Of a stretch of DNA of 64,000 bases, positions 34,751 to 46,644 are shown piece after piece (position 1 is the stretch's first letter; each line of letters begins with the position of its first letter). A program made the translations under genes and the position numbers. The stretch lies in the NCBI GenBank assembly GCA_026686845.1, contig JAIVEN010000002.1:24526001-24590000 (forward strand), given 5' to 3'. Source of the DNA: Adenanthera pavonina. Its lineage: Eukaryota > Streptophyta > Magnoliopsida > Fabales > Fabaceae. A model generated the notes under the pieces. It saw only the letters and a program-made list of their open reading frames with translations. It was not told where the DNA came from and ran no database searches.

Positions 34751-35592
34751 GGGCAAATTTACCCCAAAAATATTTTCTAAAGAGCTATAAGCACTCTAAA
34801 CAAACTTTTGGAGTAATGCTGCTCACTATGTTTCAAAAGTGGAGCAATGTCACCTTACATTAACAAGCTCATAATATTGACTGTTAGTAAGAGAATTGAC
34901 CAATTTTTTTTAGGGTTAATGGGTAGATCTACCCCTAAAGTATTTCTCAATGAGTTATAAATACCTTAACACAAACTTTTAGAGCTTTGTTACCCTACAT
35001 TAACAAACCCCATAAATGACTGTTAAATCGACATATTTGGACCCACATGTGTTGCTAAGTGTGATGGTAAGAGGTTAAAAAGCAAGTAAAGAAAAAAAGA
35101 AAAATAAAAAAATTAAGTTGAAGTGTCAAATGCAGCACCCAAATAGCCAGGTTTTCACCGTTGAAGAGTCCCGTATGCATGGTGGTCAAATTCAAGACCC
35201 CTTTTCCATCAATTAGGTTAGGGCTTTTGGCTGATTTTTGTCCGCCTCACACTTATTTCATCTTGGGTCATGGATCGGTGGATGGATTGGGAGATTAAGG
35301 AGCAAGGGTTTCTATTATCTTTCTTCCTCCTAACAACTTCGCCATCGATCATGTGGAAGAGTCGGACGCGAATTTTTATCCGTTATTTGCATATGAAGAA
35401 CAAAATTTTCCAATTAGAATTTGTTTAGGGTGGATCGGGAAGTATTTTTGGTGTAGATTTGCTCTTTACTCCTAAGAAAAATTGGTCCTTTCTTTAACTA
35501 TTGGTCAAAAGTAACGAGTCTGTTAGAGTAGAGTGATATTGCTTCAATTTTGAAATACATTAAGTAATATTATTTTTGGGGTAGATTTGCCC
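34751..35592. mobile_element. long-inverted-repeat DNA element, second copy
   Basis: The left arm begins GGGCAAATTTACCCC and the right arm ends GGGTAGATTTGCCC. Arm sub-repeats match those at 21406-21641 and 27090-27453 (AGCTATAAGCACTCTAAAC, TTGACTGTTAG, ACCCACATGTGTTGC). The core (about 35200-35400) is different from the first copy and less AT-biased, as if it carried unrelated captured sequence. Confidence 0.6.
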
Positions 35593-35605
35593 TTTAACCT
35601 ATTTT

Positions 35606-36347
35606 TTTAATACTTGTGTTTAGACTTGTCCATTTAACCAAAATAACTTAATTAAGCTACTTGTTTAAGATAATGACAAGCTTATATGCCCTTTATTTCT
35701 TATACCTCTGGGTCTAATCTATATATCAATTGTATTAATAATAATCTACAAGCAAAATGATTGCTACAATATTAAAATAAAAATCTAAATAAAATTGTTT
35801 AGATATTTATTATTAGTTTCTCATATTAAAATAAAAATATAGAACAATCTAACTTTTTTAAATAAATAAGGGAAAATTAATCATTGGGACCATGCAAGCA
35901 ACATATTTATGAGGAGAGAGTTCTCACACATAATGATGCAGAATCAATAGAGAATAGCACAAGATGGATAGAAAAGGTCCCTCGTATAAATAAATTGCTT
36001 GCATAGTTCCTATAATTAATTCTTCCAATAATTAATTCATTTGTAACCGCGAAAATATTAAATATTTAATGAGTTTATTCATGAAATTTGCGTCTAGATC
36101 GAGCATTTGATTTACCCCTTGAAATGAAAGATTAAACTTATTCTCGAAGTCGAAACAGAATATATATATAAAAGCATCTGAATTGAAAGATCAATTCTGA
36201 TTTGCATTCTCTTTAAGGTATTAATGCTTGAATTTTTCTGCTTTATATGATTGCTGATTTAATTTGACATGACATCAAGATAAATATATAGATATAAATA
36301 GTAAATACTTGTGAAAAATTAAGCTGAAAATTTCAGACTACACAAGA
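35606..36347. other. spacer and 3' flank of VIT-like copy 2
   Basis: AT-rich; no gene other than the 3' untranslated region of the following minus-strand gene. Confidence 0.4.
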
Positions 36348-37010
36348 TCAAACTCCAATCATATCCACACACTTAGTTAAACCAAAAGTGATTCCCATTG
36401 CTAGCCACCCTCCAAACACAACCCTAGAAGACGACTTCACCACCGGTGCTTTCCCCATAATTGCACTCAACACTCCAAACCCCAACAAGGCAAGGCTCAC
36501 CATACCCACCACCACCCCCAACCTCACCTTGTACTCTTTTATAAACGCCGCGCCAAGCAGAGGCACTGCTGCACCGACAGCAAACGCAACCGCCGAGGCT
36601 GCCGCTGCATAAAACGGGTTTGGCAACTTCCCTTTGTTCACCTCTTTTCCTTCTCTCTTCAACTGAGCTACCTCGATGTCGTATTGTGAGTACACGGACA
36701 CAAACTCTCCTATGGCCATGCTACAAGCTCCGGCAACTAGGCCAGCAACTCCAGTGAGCATCATCGTCTTGACGTCCTTCCGTACAGCTCCGACTCCCAT
36801 CATGAGTGACGCTGTTGAGAGCAAGCCGTCGTTGGCTCCAAGAACCGCGGCTCGAAGCCATTGGCCCCTTTGGGTGTAATCAACGACCTCGATCTCGAGT
36901 TGCTGGCCAACAAGAAGGTTTTCTTGGTGTGCCTCCATGTCAGAAATGGTGGTAATTGAAGGGGTTGGGGAAGAAGCCGGAGCGATTTGGGTTAGCTTGA
37001 GATCTGCCAT
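36348..37010 (-). CDS. vacuolar iron transporter homolog (VIT/CCC1 family, VTL-type), copy 2
   Basis: Single-exon gene of 220 residues, the same length as copy 1. From residue 41 to the end the two differ at about 24 of 180 positions (about 87% identity), without gaps. The N-terminal 40 residues differ much more. The same five hydrophobic segments and GANDGL (Asp61) and ACSMAIGEF (Met98, Glu102) motifs are present. The loop between segments 2 and 3 (KREGKEVNKGK) is the most variable part of the core. As with copy 1, the upstream in-frame stretch starts at a GTG and reaches the predicted transcription start, so the ATG at 37008-37010 is chosen. Expected role: loading iron into an internal compartment. 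Which metal is carried cannot be read from the sequence. Confidence 0.93.
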   Translation of the reverse strand: MADLKLTQIAPASSPTPSITTISDMEAHQENLLVGQQLEIEVVDYTQRGQWLRAAVLGANDGLLSTASLMMGVGAVRKDVKTMMLTGVAGLVAGACSMAIGEFVSVYSQYDIEVAQLKREGKEVNKGKLPNPFYAAAASAVAFAVGAAVPLLGAAFIKEYKVRLGVVVGMVSLALLGFGVLSAIMGKAPVVKSSSRVVFGGWLAMGITFGLTKCVDMIGV

Positions 37011-37065
37011 AGAAAGGTATTGATTTATAATATTAAGGAAGAAAGCAATTAGATTTTGAATAGGA

Positions 37066-37106
37066 GAGTGTGGAGGACACACGCCATGGGATGAAACTAT
37101 TTATAG
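37066..37106 (-). promoter_or_regulatory. core promoter of VIT-like copy 2
   Basis: A CTATAAATAG TATA box on the minus strand is followed by the CATCCCATGGCGTGTGTCC block identical to copy 1. Farther upstream similarity is weaker but still visible (TTCATATTTGGACATTC against TTCACACTTGGAATTC). Confidence 0.6.
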
Positions 37107-37199
37107 AAAAATCGAGGGAAACTGTGTGACTTCTATGAAAATTAAGAGAGAGAGAGGAAATACTAGTGGGGGTATATAAGGAATATTATGAGTTCATAT

Positions 37200-37375
37200 T
37201 TGGACATTCACATTTCGAAGAATATATAAAATCATAGCCCGCAGATGGATTTTACTGGAGTCTGCTTCCTCTAATTTCACAAAATTGATTGGAACGATAT
37301 TGAGAAGATTAGCATATGGCTCGTGCTTAGAAATAATACACACTACTTGAGAGAATAATTTTGGTAGCGTGCAAG
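37200..37375. repeat. VIT-like copy 2 upstream segment, duplicated at 38510-38630
   Basis: GCAGATGGATTTTACTGGAG, TCTAATTTCACAAAATTGA and GAGAATAATTTTGGTAG recur in the same order and orientation about 1.3 kb to the right. Confidence 0.6.
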
Positions 37376-38509
37376 AGAATGGTTTATTTCTATTTTTCTT
37401 TATTTTCCTCTCCATTTCTCATCAAAATTATTGAATTAAATTTGGATGGTTGAGATCTAACATTTTATAAAACTGTTATTTAAATAATAAATAATAAAAA
37501 ATAAATGAATAAATATGAACTACATATACAATTGCATTTCTTACATTTTCTTGTGTCCCTCTTAATTTTCTTTGACAACATAACTACATGACAGCAAAGA
37601 ATTTATTTTCATTTTACATTGAATTGAAAGGTTTTACTCTCAATTTGTTAAAAGTTATATAAATGTTTTTTATTGTAATGAATTATACGAATCTTCTATA
37701 AGTCTTACTAAGATCACGAAAATTTGGTTATTTTTTAAATAAACACAAACCTCCTTGAAATTGAGTTAATGAATCACTTCCATTGAGTCTCTTAAATTTT
37801 ATTAAAATTACACAAATATATTTTTTATTTTTAAAGACCCTTCATGTAGTTTCAACAAAAAATTTATAAAAAGTTTATAATCTACTATTTATTTTATATT
37901 TATTTAAATAAAAATATTTATTTATTTATTTTTCAAAATAAGTAAGATGTTAGTATAATTTTCAATAAAAATTTAAAATAAGTTTGGGTTGATTTAAGAA
38001 ATAAGGCTGTAAGCAGAATATATAGGTAATTTCAACTATTTCTAAAAAACTTTTATGCAATTTATTCTAAAATTTTATTAAGGGTATTAAGACAGTGAAA
38101 TGATATTTAACTGATGTTGACTTCCAATTATTATGATTTAAAAATTTTTAATAAAATTAAATAAACTATTAACTATTAATTTATTACAATAACTTCTAAT
38201 TATTTCAATTATGTAGGATCCCGTGCATTCAATAAGCTACAAACTTATAATAAAACTCAATTTATGATTTATGAATAATAAGTTAATTAGAAATTTCATT
38301 ATATATATTGATATTGAAATAAATTTTAGAAATATAAAATTATTGTGCTTTTCTTTCTCAAGTGCATTGGTTTCATTTCTTTCTTTCTTTTTTTTGGCGA
38401 AGCATTTGGTATTTAGAATTTTTATTATATGAGATTAACATTAATCAATATGTAGTCAATATTAATCACCATATGATAACTTTTAATATTAAGTATTTAG
38501 GCTTATCAT

Positions 38510-38630
38510 TTTAACATTCACATTTAGTCTGCGCCCATAGATGAATGTTACTGGAGTCTGCATTCTCTAACTTCGTGAAATTGACTGCATATGGTATGTT
38601 AGAGAATAATTTGGTAGTGTCCTTTGGCCA
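38510..38630. repeat. second copy of the VIT-like upstream segment
   Basis: Holds CATAGATGAATGTTACTGGAG, TCTAACTTCGTGAAATTGA and GAGAATAATTTGGTAG, shortened in the middle relative to 37200-37375. Confidence 0.6.
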
Positions 38631-38631
38631 A

Positions 38632-40948
38632 AAAATAAAAAATTAATGAATATATAGTTAGTTTTAATCATCATATTATAATTTTACTTAGCATTTTACT
38701 AATCATAATAAATTAGGATATCCAATTTGTGTATTTTGAAAGAGACCCTAACTCACATACCAATTATGAAATCGGTGGTCATATTTAAGCTGATTAGAAG
38801 CATCTAAGTAACTGACCATTTATATGACTCTTATATGTAATCCTTAAACACTTTGCCCTAATCTATCATTGTTGCATGTTGGTTCAAATGGGTTGGTACT
38901 TGGTATCCTCTTTCTTCTCATCATCTTCCTTGGACTGTTTTTTTGGGGATATCAAATTACTCTGATTTATTTTGGCATTGGTTTGATCTTCTTTTCGGCC
39001 GAAAGATATTTCTTTTTGTTTTTTTTATTGTTTTTGGTGAAGAGCCGAAAGATGTTCCTGTGTACTAAATGTCACAAGTATTGGATCAGGACATACGTGT
39101 GAGGCCCATGTATTTGGCTTTAGTTTCTGACTTTATTAACCAATCTTCAACAGTATATATATTCCCCCGGTTTTTAAGTCACTATCTGCTAAGTGCTTGC
39201 TAATTGATCTATGTTTTTTCCCTCTTAATAATAAATAAACCTTGAGCCATCAAAACGGTGAAAATTATATCCATTAGTTCTAGTGAGAGGGATTATGGTA
39301 AACTTCCCCTTATTTGGAGCTCAATACTGTTTGATACAGATTAGTTAGAATTTAAAATAATAATATAAAAAAAAGTAAAGTTCTTAAAATAAAGGCCCTA
39401 AAAGTTTAGATTATGATAGATATTACAATTAGAAACAAAATTAGAGTCGACAAATCAATAAATCTATAATTTCCTAAGAATATTATATTTCTTATTCGAA
39501 AATCAGTTGATTTATTAATTATATAGACTATACTTAATAGTGAATGGGAGTTCATTGACACCAATAAACTTAAAAGTTGAAACATTGCGCCTTAAAAAAA
39601 AAGAATTTGATTATTTTTGTTTATTTAAATTATGAGTTTATATGACTTAATGTTGATTTTACAAAAAAAAATTTGAATTAAATTACAGTAAATCTGTCTA
39701 TTGGCACGTTGATTCGGACAGCACCCAATACTAAAAGTATATGGAAGATTTTTTTTTTTGGCCAAATATGAATAGAACATTTCATTATAATATAAATTCT
39801 GTACATTTTCATCAATATTCGTTTACTTTCTACTTTATAAACTTTTGAATATTTTTAAAGAGAAAAGCCATAAATGAAATTAATTTAGACTTCACTAAAT
39901 ATATACGTGTGAAGGGAAGTGCCGTGTTCTTGCATAACTGAGGTCTCGTTCAACCAAAGTTGAGAATAAGATTCTTATGCTTTTAATTTTTTTAGTAATA
40001 TTTATTAATTTTTGCAATTATTATTTGTAAATTTTTATGTCATGTTATTTTTTTAAATAAGAACATGAAATTTTTTATATTTAAAATTGTTTTTCATTTC
40101 ATTTTCTTTTACATATGGAATAAAAAAAAGTACAGACTTTTTTTGGGCCACCGAAATATAAGAAGAATGACTTAAACTCTTTCGCACCTCAAGCATCCTT
40201 TTCTGATTTTTTTTTTTCAATATGAGGGTATGAGGGCTAAAGCCCAAACGGCTAAAGTCCAAATAAATAAGAGCCACTATATAGTATACATATTTTAAGA
40301 ATAGTTAAAAATGATTTTTTAAATCAATTCTTGCGCATATATTGGCCAATGTAAAAAAGTATAACTTTTTTATATTTCTGCAACTGACTTATAAAGTCTA
40401 ATATATTTTTTAAAATATTTTCAACATATGTTAAAAAAAACGTATCCCCTAATTATTTTTTTTAAAAAATAATTGAGTTGCCCATTTTTTTTAGAGAAGC
40501 AATCAAAGTTAAATAACATAATTTCATAAACCTATACTAGAAAACAAAACAAACATAAATATAGAAAATGAATTATTTAACTTTGAAATCAAACATACCA
40601 TACCTCTAAGAGACAAAATCAGAGGACTAATTAATTAATATACATAAGCCACTACCCCCACTCATGAAATTTACAAATCATGAAGTCTATAAAGTTATAA
40701 AAATAACTGAAATACACTAAATTTTATCCACAAGAGCACAAGAAAACAATTGTTCCACAGCCAGAATTTTGGGTAATACCAAGCATTGACTGACACACAC
40801 ATGAGCAAGACCACAATGGAAACAAAAGTTTCTAAACTGTATTATAGAACATAAAAAAATGTTTAATTAGTCAGGTAGCTCAAACTGATCCCCATAATTA
40901 GGATCAAAATGTGGAGAGTGCCTCTAATGGTTAAGCAATAAGTAGCTA
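38632..40948. other. gene-free AT-rich region
   Basis: A 77-codon hydrophobic frame at 38869-39102 is phenylalanine/leucine-rich and probably compositional. No gene recognised. Confidence 0.4.
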
Positions 40949-41089
40949 TCATAAATCATCCATGGACCCTCCATTAACCACCAAATTGAAGTCTTTTTCC
41001 GCTGAAAGCTTAAAGCTAATCTTTCTGCCATTCACTCTAACATCTTCCTGAAGAACGAAACCTTCCTCAACAAACTCTGCTTCACCACA
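40949..41089 (-). pseudogene. possible last exon of an unidentified gene
   Basis: On the minus strand a 46-codon frame after an AAGCAG acceptor-like site reads GEAEFVEEGFVLQEDVRVNG, then RKISFKLSAEKDFNLVVNGG, and ends at a TGA (40949). The charged, balanced composition differs from the lysine/isoleucine/phenylalanine-rich chance frames around it. An in-frame stop lies just upstream of the acceptor-like site, so it stands only as an exon or exon relic. No family recognised and no upstream exons found. Confidence 0.25.
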
Positions 41090-41234
41090 CTGCTTACTTC
41101 ATTTGTTTCCCCTGTTGGAGATCGCTCATGCTCTGTCACCGGAGGGTCATAATTGGACGACATCAAAACCATACTCGGGATGGACAAAAAGGAAGCAGAA
41201 TATGTATGGAGAGAATTTTTGAGATGGATGAGTG

Positions 41235-43305
41235 GCCATCAGGCGTTAGCAAATCTAATTTGATCCTAAAACATCCTCTTGATTATAGACAGTTATGTTT
41301 TGGTAGAGTGAAAAATTTTGAAGGGAATAAAAAGTAAAATGAAAAACATAGAATAAAAACAAAAAATAATGTTTTATATGTAAAAGATGAAATATTTGTG
41401 CAAATAATATTTTGATATGGTAGAAATAGAATAAAAATGAAAATATATAAATATAAAAAATTTAAATACCCTTCAAAGAAAAATAATGGAAGAAGGATAT
41501 ATATATATATATATATAGAAAATCCTTCTTTCTTCCCACCATTGGTATATGGTTGATGACAATCAATATCTCATTTCATCATATATTATTAATTAATAAA
41601 TTGTAGAATATATATTTTTTGGGATATTTTTAGTTAAATACCATAGGAATAAAAATATTAGAATTAGGTGCTTTAAATATTGATAATTACACAGAGATAC
41701 CATAGTATTTAAAGGTAAATATGTTGACCATACGAAAAGAAGAAATAGCTCCACTCCCTTTTTCATCCTCCCTCCCTCCTCTATCTCATTCCTCTCCTTC
41801 CTTTTATCCTCCATGCCTCAGACCTTTTCTCTCATCTCCGGTCATCTCTTCCATCCGTGAATTGTCTCCCTCGTCTTCCCTATCCCTCCATCATCTCCTT
41901 TCTCCTATCCTTCCCTCCTCCAGGATTTCCCTTGTCTCCTTATCTCCCATCGGTGTTCCCCTCATCTCCCTGTCATTGTTGCAACCTAGATCTAGGTTAC
42001 AAAACCTAGATTTGGAGAGTGTGCCACCGATCGAGCATAGCATAATTGGAATTGGCGATATCAAAATCACATGAAGCATTGGTGCTGGTGAGCACCTTGC
42101 AGAGGAAGGTGGAGAGGAATCACTGGAGCTCCATTTCATGATATCAATGGTGAACTTCTTCACCCACACCAACACATCTCACATCATTTGTGGCACCATC
42201 TTTATCTTCTCCCTCTTCTTCTTTATCTTATATTGTTGTTGTTAGTTTTTGGGCTGTTGCTAGTGAATTCTTTGTTTTGGGTTGTTGCTGGTTTTTTTTT
42301 TTAAATTTTGGTAGCAAATTTAGGTAGAATAATTATAAATTAACTTGTATCAGTTGTAAATGCATGGGGATTTTTTATTGAAAATGTACGCATATCAATT
42401 GCAAATATAGATAGAATAATTGCAAATTTATGTGTATCAATTGCAAATGTGTGTGAAATTTTTTTTTCTTCAGTTGGAAATGTACGTGTATTGGTTACAA
42501 ATTGTTGATTGTCAATTGTAAATTATCGATTGTTAGTTGCAAATATGCTATGATAAACCATAAGAGGGTCTCTCACTAATGGTCGACCAGATCAATAGTT
42601 CAATATCTGATTTGATTTGATTGATCATTAGAGAAATCTTCCTATAATGATTGACTATCGCTTTAATTGTAAATTTACCAATATTTGTTTTAAATCACCG
42701 AGCATTAATTACAAATAAATATATTCATTTCAAAATAAAATGATATAAAAATTACAAAAAAACTTTTGACATAAAGGGCAAAACCATCTTTTCGCACGAT
42801 AAAAATATTTACAATTAGGTATTTTAATATTTCATTGTAAATATAAAAGGGTAAAATATGTTTTGGTAAATTTTTGTCAATGTGTCATTTCTCTGTAATT
42901 TCGCCTTTTTTTTTTTGTAGAAAAAGTATCACACTGGTTCAATCATGTCAACTTCAGTTTCTTCATTGTCCACTACTGCTTCTATATATCCGGAACTCTT
43001 TCTTTCCAGAAGCCTTTTGGATAGTTCAGGTCAGATGTCATTCCAAAAAAAGAAGATTTAAAATGGCAGGCCTCTATTAAAATCTATTTTGGCACGTGCT
43101 TTATATGGTCTTTGTGCAGATATTATTCTATTGATATTGACAAGCTGAGGACTTATCTTGAAGGACTGAGGATAGCATCATGATCCAGTGTGAAAGGAAG
43201 GAAAGTTAGATGAGGAAAGGGAATGAAAATGGGGAAAGATTTTTTTCCCCTCCGTGTTTGGTATGTTTATTTGAAGATTTCTTCGGAAACCAATATTGCT
43301 TCATT
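41235..43305 (+). repeat. segmental duplication, copy 1 (with insertion)
   Basis: 41235-41621 and 42911-43305 together match 46645-47460 in order. Shared marks include AATCTAATTTGATCCT, GTTTTATATGTAAAA, CACCATTGGTATATGG, CAATCATGTCAACTTCAG and CAAGCTGAGGACTTATCTTG. Copy 1 is interrupted by about 1.3 kb that is absent from copy 2. Confidence 0.8.
41622..42910. mobile_element. insertion in segmental duplication copy 1 (Pack-type DNA element suspected)
   Basis: The uninterrupted sequence at 47.04 kb is the empty site. The insertion is bordered by TTTTTTG on the left (41615-41621) and a T-run ending in TTTTTTG on the right. Its ends, GGATATTTTTAGTT and, inverted, GGCGAAATTACAGAG, are only weakly alike. 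The centre (41730-42240) is CT-rich and far less AT-biased than the rest, which suggests a captured fragment of a gene's leader and coding start. The 117-codon frame there is not recognised. Confidence 0.5.
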
Positions 43306-43309
43306 ATAT

Positions 43310-44654
43310 TAAATTGAATTATTTTTTTATTTTTTATTAAAAATTCTGAAGTTTTTTATTTAGTGTGTCAATGATAAATTCTCTTTTTATTTTAAAATAA
43401 TTGTTATTTTGAACTTTTTATCATATTTTAAAACATTTGTTATTTTATAATTTTTAAAATAATATTAATAATTTTTTATAAATTTACTTTTCAATAATAA
43501 TAATAAAGGAAGAGAAGAAGATTAAAGAGTACTCTCTCTAGTCATATATATATATATATATATGAAAATTTTTTGAGAGTGATTTTGGTCCCAAATATAA
43601 GGGATTAATGTTAAAATTTAAAATATTAATTACTTATTTTCCAAACTTACTATACTTTTTGTGAAGTTCATATATAATTTATTTGTTTTATTTTTATTTT
43701 TTTGTATGTTCAAATTATTTTTATTTTGATATATTTATATAACTCGATAAGATTTAAGTATTGTCAAATTTAAGTGTGTAGGTAATTTTCCCAACATGTT
43801 CGTTATCATTTACAATAATCAAACTCAAGACCTTACTTAATTGATGTTGAGTTCTTTGCTACTCAACCTAACTGTCATTAGTTATTTAAATTATTTTTTT
43901 AAACGAATATATTACTCATCTGATTTTTAATATATGGCTCTTTCAATTAAAACGAGGTTAAAATTAATTAACTATTTAAAAAATAATATTTTTTCAAATT
44001 ATCCTTATTCAATTTTTCTCTTTCTCATGCTTTCAAATTAAATAAGAAAATTTTTTATAATACAAAATAAATACAATCTCATATTTGGAAAATCACACTA
44101 TATTTAAAACTAAAAATATATTTAGACCTTATTTCTCATAGAACTAATTTCCCTCGCAACCTCCAAATATATAATTATAAAAATAACATGTATAAAATTA
44201 TAAATTGTGATTATAATTATATTGGATATGATTTTATCCACATCGGACTATTTTTTGGTTCAATGACTTTTTTTTCCAATCGCACAATCTAATCCGCTTC
44301 TTAATATTATGCTAAAGGTCTTGAGTTGAAAATAATATAAATTATTATTATTATTATAATTATATATATTAATCTATCGTTAATGTATGCAATTATAATT
44401 GGGGAAATAATAAATGTAAAATGTTATAAATAATTATTGCTTATATATATATTGACTATGAAGATATAAAAATATATTTTTATAATTTATAATTACATAC
44501 ATGATTATTATAATTATAAAATTTATAATCATTTTTTAATAAATATATGTGTGTTTTATATAAAAAAGAAAATAAAAGAAAAACGGTGGTGACGCTCTAA
44601 AAGAAAAGAGAAAAAAGGAGGCGAGGGGGAGGGGGAGGGGGAGCGGGAGGAGTG
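43310..44654. other. AT-rich region with SINE-like and Stowaway-like fragments
   Basis: A minus-strand SINE-like sequence lies at about 43725-43885 (ATTTAAGTATTGTCAAATTT, AACTCAAGACCTTACTT). Decayed Stowaway-like sequence flanks it (TACTCTCTCTAGTCATA near 43531; GCTCTTTCAATTAAAACGAGG near 43936). No gene. Confidence 0.45.
44618..44650 (+). repeat. G-rich tract with quadruplex potential
   Basis: GGCGAGGGGGAGGGGG and on to AGCGGGAGG: at least four G-runs of three or more separated by one to three bases, meeting the usual G-quadruplex pattern. It abuts the left end of the fold-back element. Confidence 0.6.
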
Positions 44655-44657
44655 GTC

Positions 44658-46590
44658 GGGAGCGGATCCGGGAAGTGCACCACGTACACATCTTAAATAA
44701 ATAATACTTTCTTAAAGTTTTGCCACGCGTTACCTTGCTTCTTCCTTTCTTTTCCTTGCTTATTCCTTTCTTTTGTTGTGCTTCTTTTCAATTTTTTGAC
44801 ACAGTAGCTAAATAAATCTTGACGTTTCTTTGTACCAATAAATATTTTTTTCGTGTACGTGAAAAAAAAATAATACTCTAAACACTCATCAATTATAAAA
44901 TAAAATATTATTAAAAAAATTAAAAATAAATTATATTTTTATATAACTATATAATATCAGAATTATTGGATTAGATTCAAATATTCTTAGATTTAATTGG
45001 GTAGGTCTTTTAACATAATTTTTTTTATCTATAATATTTAAACTCTTAATTTTACTTAAAAGAAATCAACTTCCTCTCACTGAAACTAACCATATTGATA
45101 CTTTTTTTATTTTCAAATATAAGAAAATTTTTAAAGAGTTATAACTTTTTTTTAAATTAATGAGAAATATTATTTAAAATTTTTTATATTTAAAATTGGA
45201 GGAGGTACTAAAATAGTTAGATTAAATAAAAAAAATTTAATTTTTCTTATAAATAAAAAAAATCACATTAAAAAAGTTACCCAATGAAGCCTAGACAACA
45301 CTTCAATCTAATACTACAAGAGTTACCCAATTGGGAGCGGATCTGGTGCACTTCCTCAAGTGTTTAAATATAAAAAACAACACTCTCATGGATAAGTGTT
45401 TACAATACTGATTTATTAAGATGTGTACGTGAAAAAAATCAGAATTCTAAAAACTCATTAATTATAAAATAAAATATCATTCGAAAAAAATTAAAATAAA
45501 TTATGTTTTTATACAACTATATAATATTAGTATTATTAAATTTGATTTAAGTATTATTAGACTTAATTGGGTAGGTCTCTTAACACAATTTTTTTATTTA
45601 TAGTTTAAACTTTCGACTTTATTTAAGGAAAATCAATTTCCTTTTACTTAAATTAACCACGTTGTTACTCTTTTTAGTATCAAATATAAGAAAATTTTAA
45701 TAGAGTTATAATTTTTTCCAAATTAATGAAGAATATTATTTGAATTTTTTGTATTTAAAATGGGAGGGAATATTAAAATAGTTGGATTAAGTAAAAGGAA
45801 CTTGATTTCTTTTATGGATAGAAAAAATTATATTGAGAAAGTTACCCAATTAAACCTAAAACACACTTGAATTTAATCCAAAGAGAGCTAAAAATACATA
45901 TTTAAACCAGTGTTGTTTTTAATAGTTAAACACTTGAGGAAGTGCACCAGATTCACTCCCAATTGGACAGCTCTCCCAGGATTAGATTTAAGTATTATTT
46001 AAGATTAATTGCATAGTTTTCTCAATATATTTTTTTTCATCTATAAGAAAAATTAAGTTCCCTTTATTTAACCCAAGTACTTTAGTACTTTCTCCAATTT
46101 TAAATATAAAAATTTTCAGATAATATTTCTCATTAATTTGAAAAAAGTTATAACTCTATCAAAATTTTTTTATATTTGAGATAAAAAAAAGTATCAACAT
46201 GGTTGGTTTAAGTGAAAGGAACTTGATTTCTTTTAAGTAAAATCAAGAGTTTAAATATTATAGATAAAAAATTGAGTTAAGAGACATATTCAGTTAAGGT
46301 TAATAATACTTGAATCTAATATAATAATACTGATAGTTATATAAAAATATAATTTATTTTTATTTTTTTCAATAATATTTATTTTATATTTGATGATTGT
46401 TTAGAATATTGATTTTTTTTTCACGTACATGAAGAAAATACTTATTAGTATAAAAAATTGTTAGGATTTGTTTAGCTACTACGTCAAAAAATTGAAAAAA
46501 ACAAAATAAAAGAAAGAAGAAGCAAGTTGACGCGTGGCAAAACTTCAAAAAAAGTATTATTTATTTAAGATGTGCATTTGGGAAGCGTAG
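44658..46590. mobile_element. fold-back DNA element (outer copy), arms of about 500 bp
   Basis: The left arm (from GGGAGCGGATCCGG, then CATCTTAAATAAATAATAC and AGTTTTGCCACGCGT) is the reverse complement of the right arm ending ACGCGTGGCAAAACTT, then GTATTATTTATTTAAGATG. Both arms contain the SINE-like sequence found elsewhere in the window. Transposase is absent. The interior is split by a second member of the family at 45333-45960. Confidence 0.65.
45333..45960. mobile_element. fold-back DNA element (inner copy)
   Basis: The ends are nearly perfect inverted repeats: GGGAGCGGATCTGGTGCACT at the left against AGTGCACCAGATTCACTCCC at the right, continuing as TTCCTCAAGTGTTTAA in both arms. AATT lies on both sides. 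The interior is homologous to the arms of the outer element, including the SINE-like part. Confidence 0.7.
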
Positions 46591-46644
46591 CATTTCAGTA
46601 AATAATTTTTTTTTTTTGTAGCATTTCACTCAATTTCCTGGCAG

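Noticed and set aside
38869..39102. 77-codon hydrophobic frame that might be a small membrane protein
   Set aside because: Phe/Leu/Ile-rich composition follows from T-rich DNA; no promoter or homology recognised.
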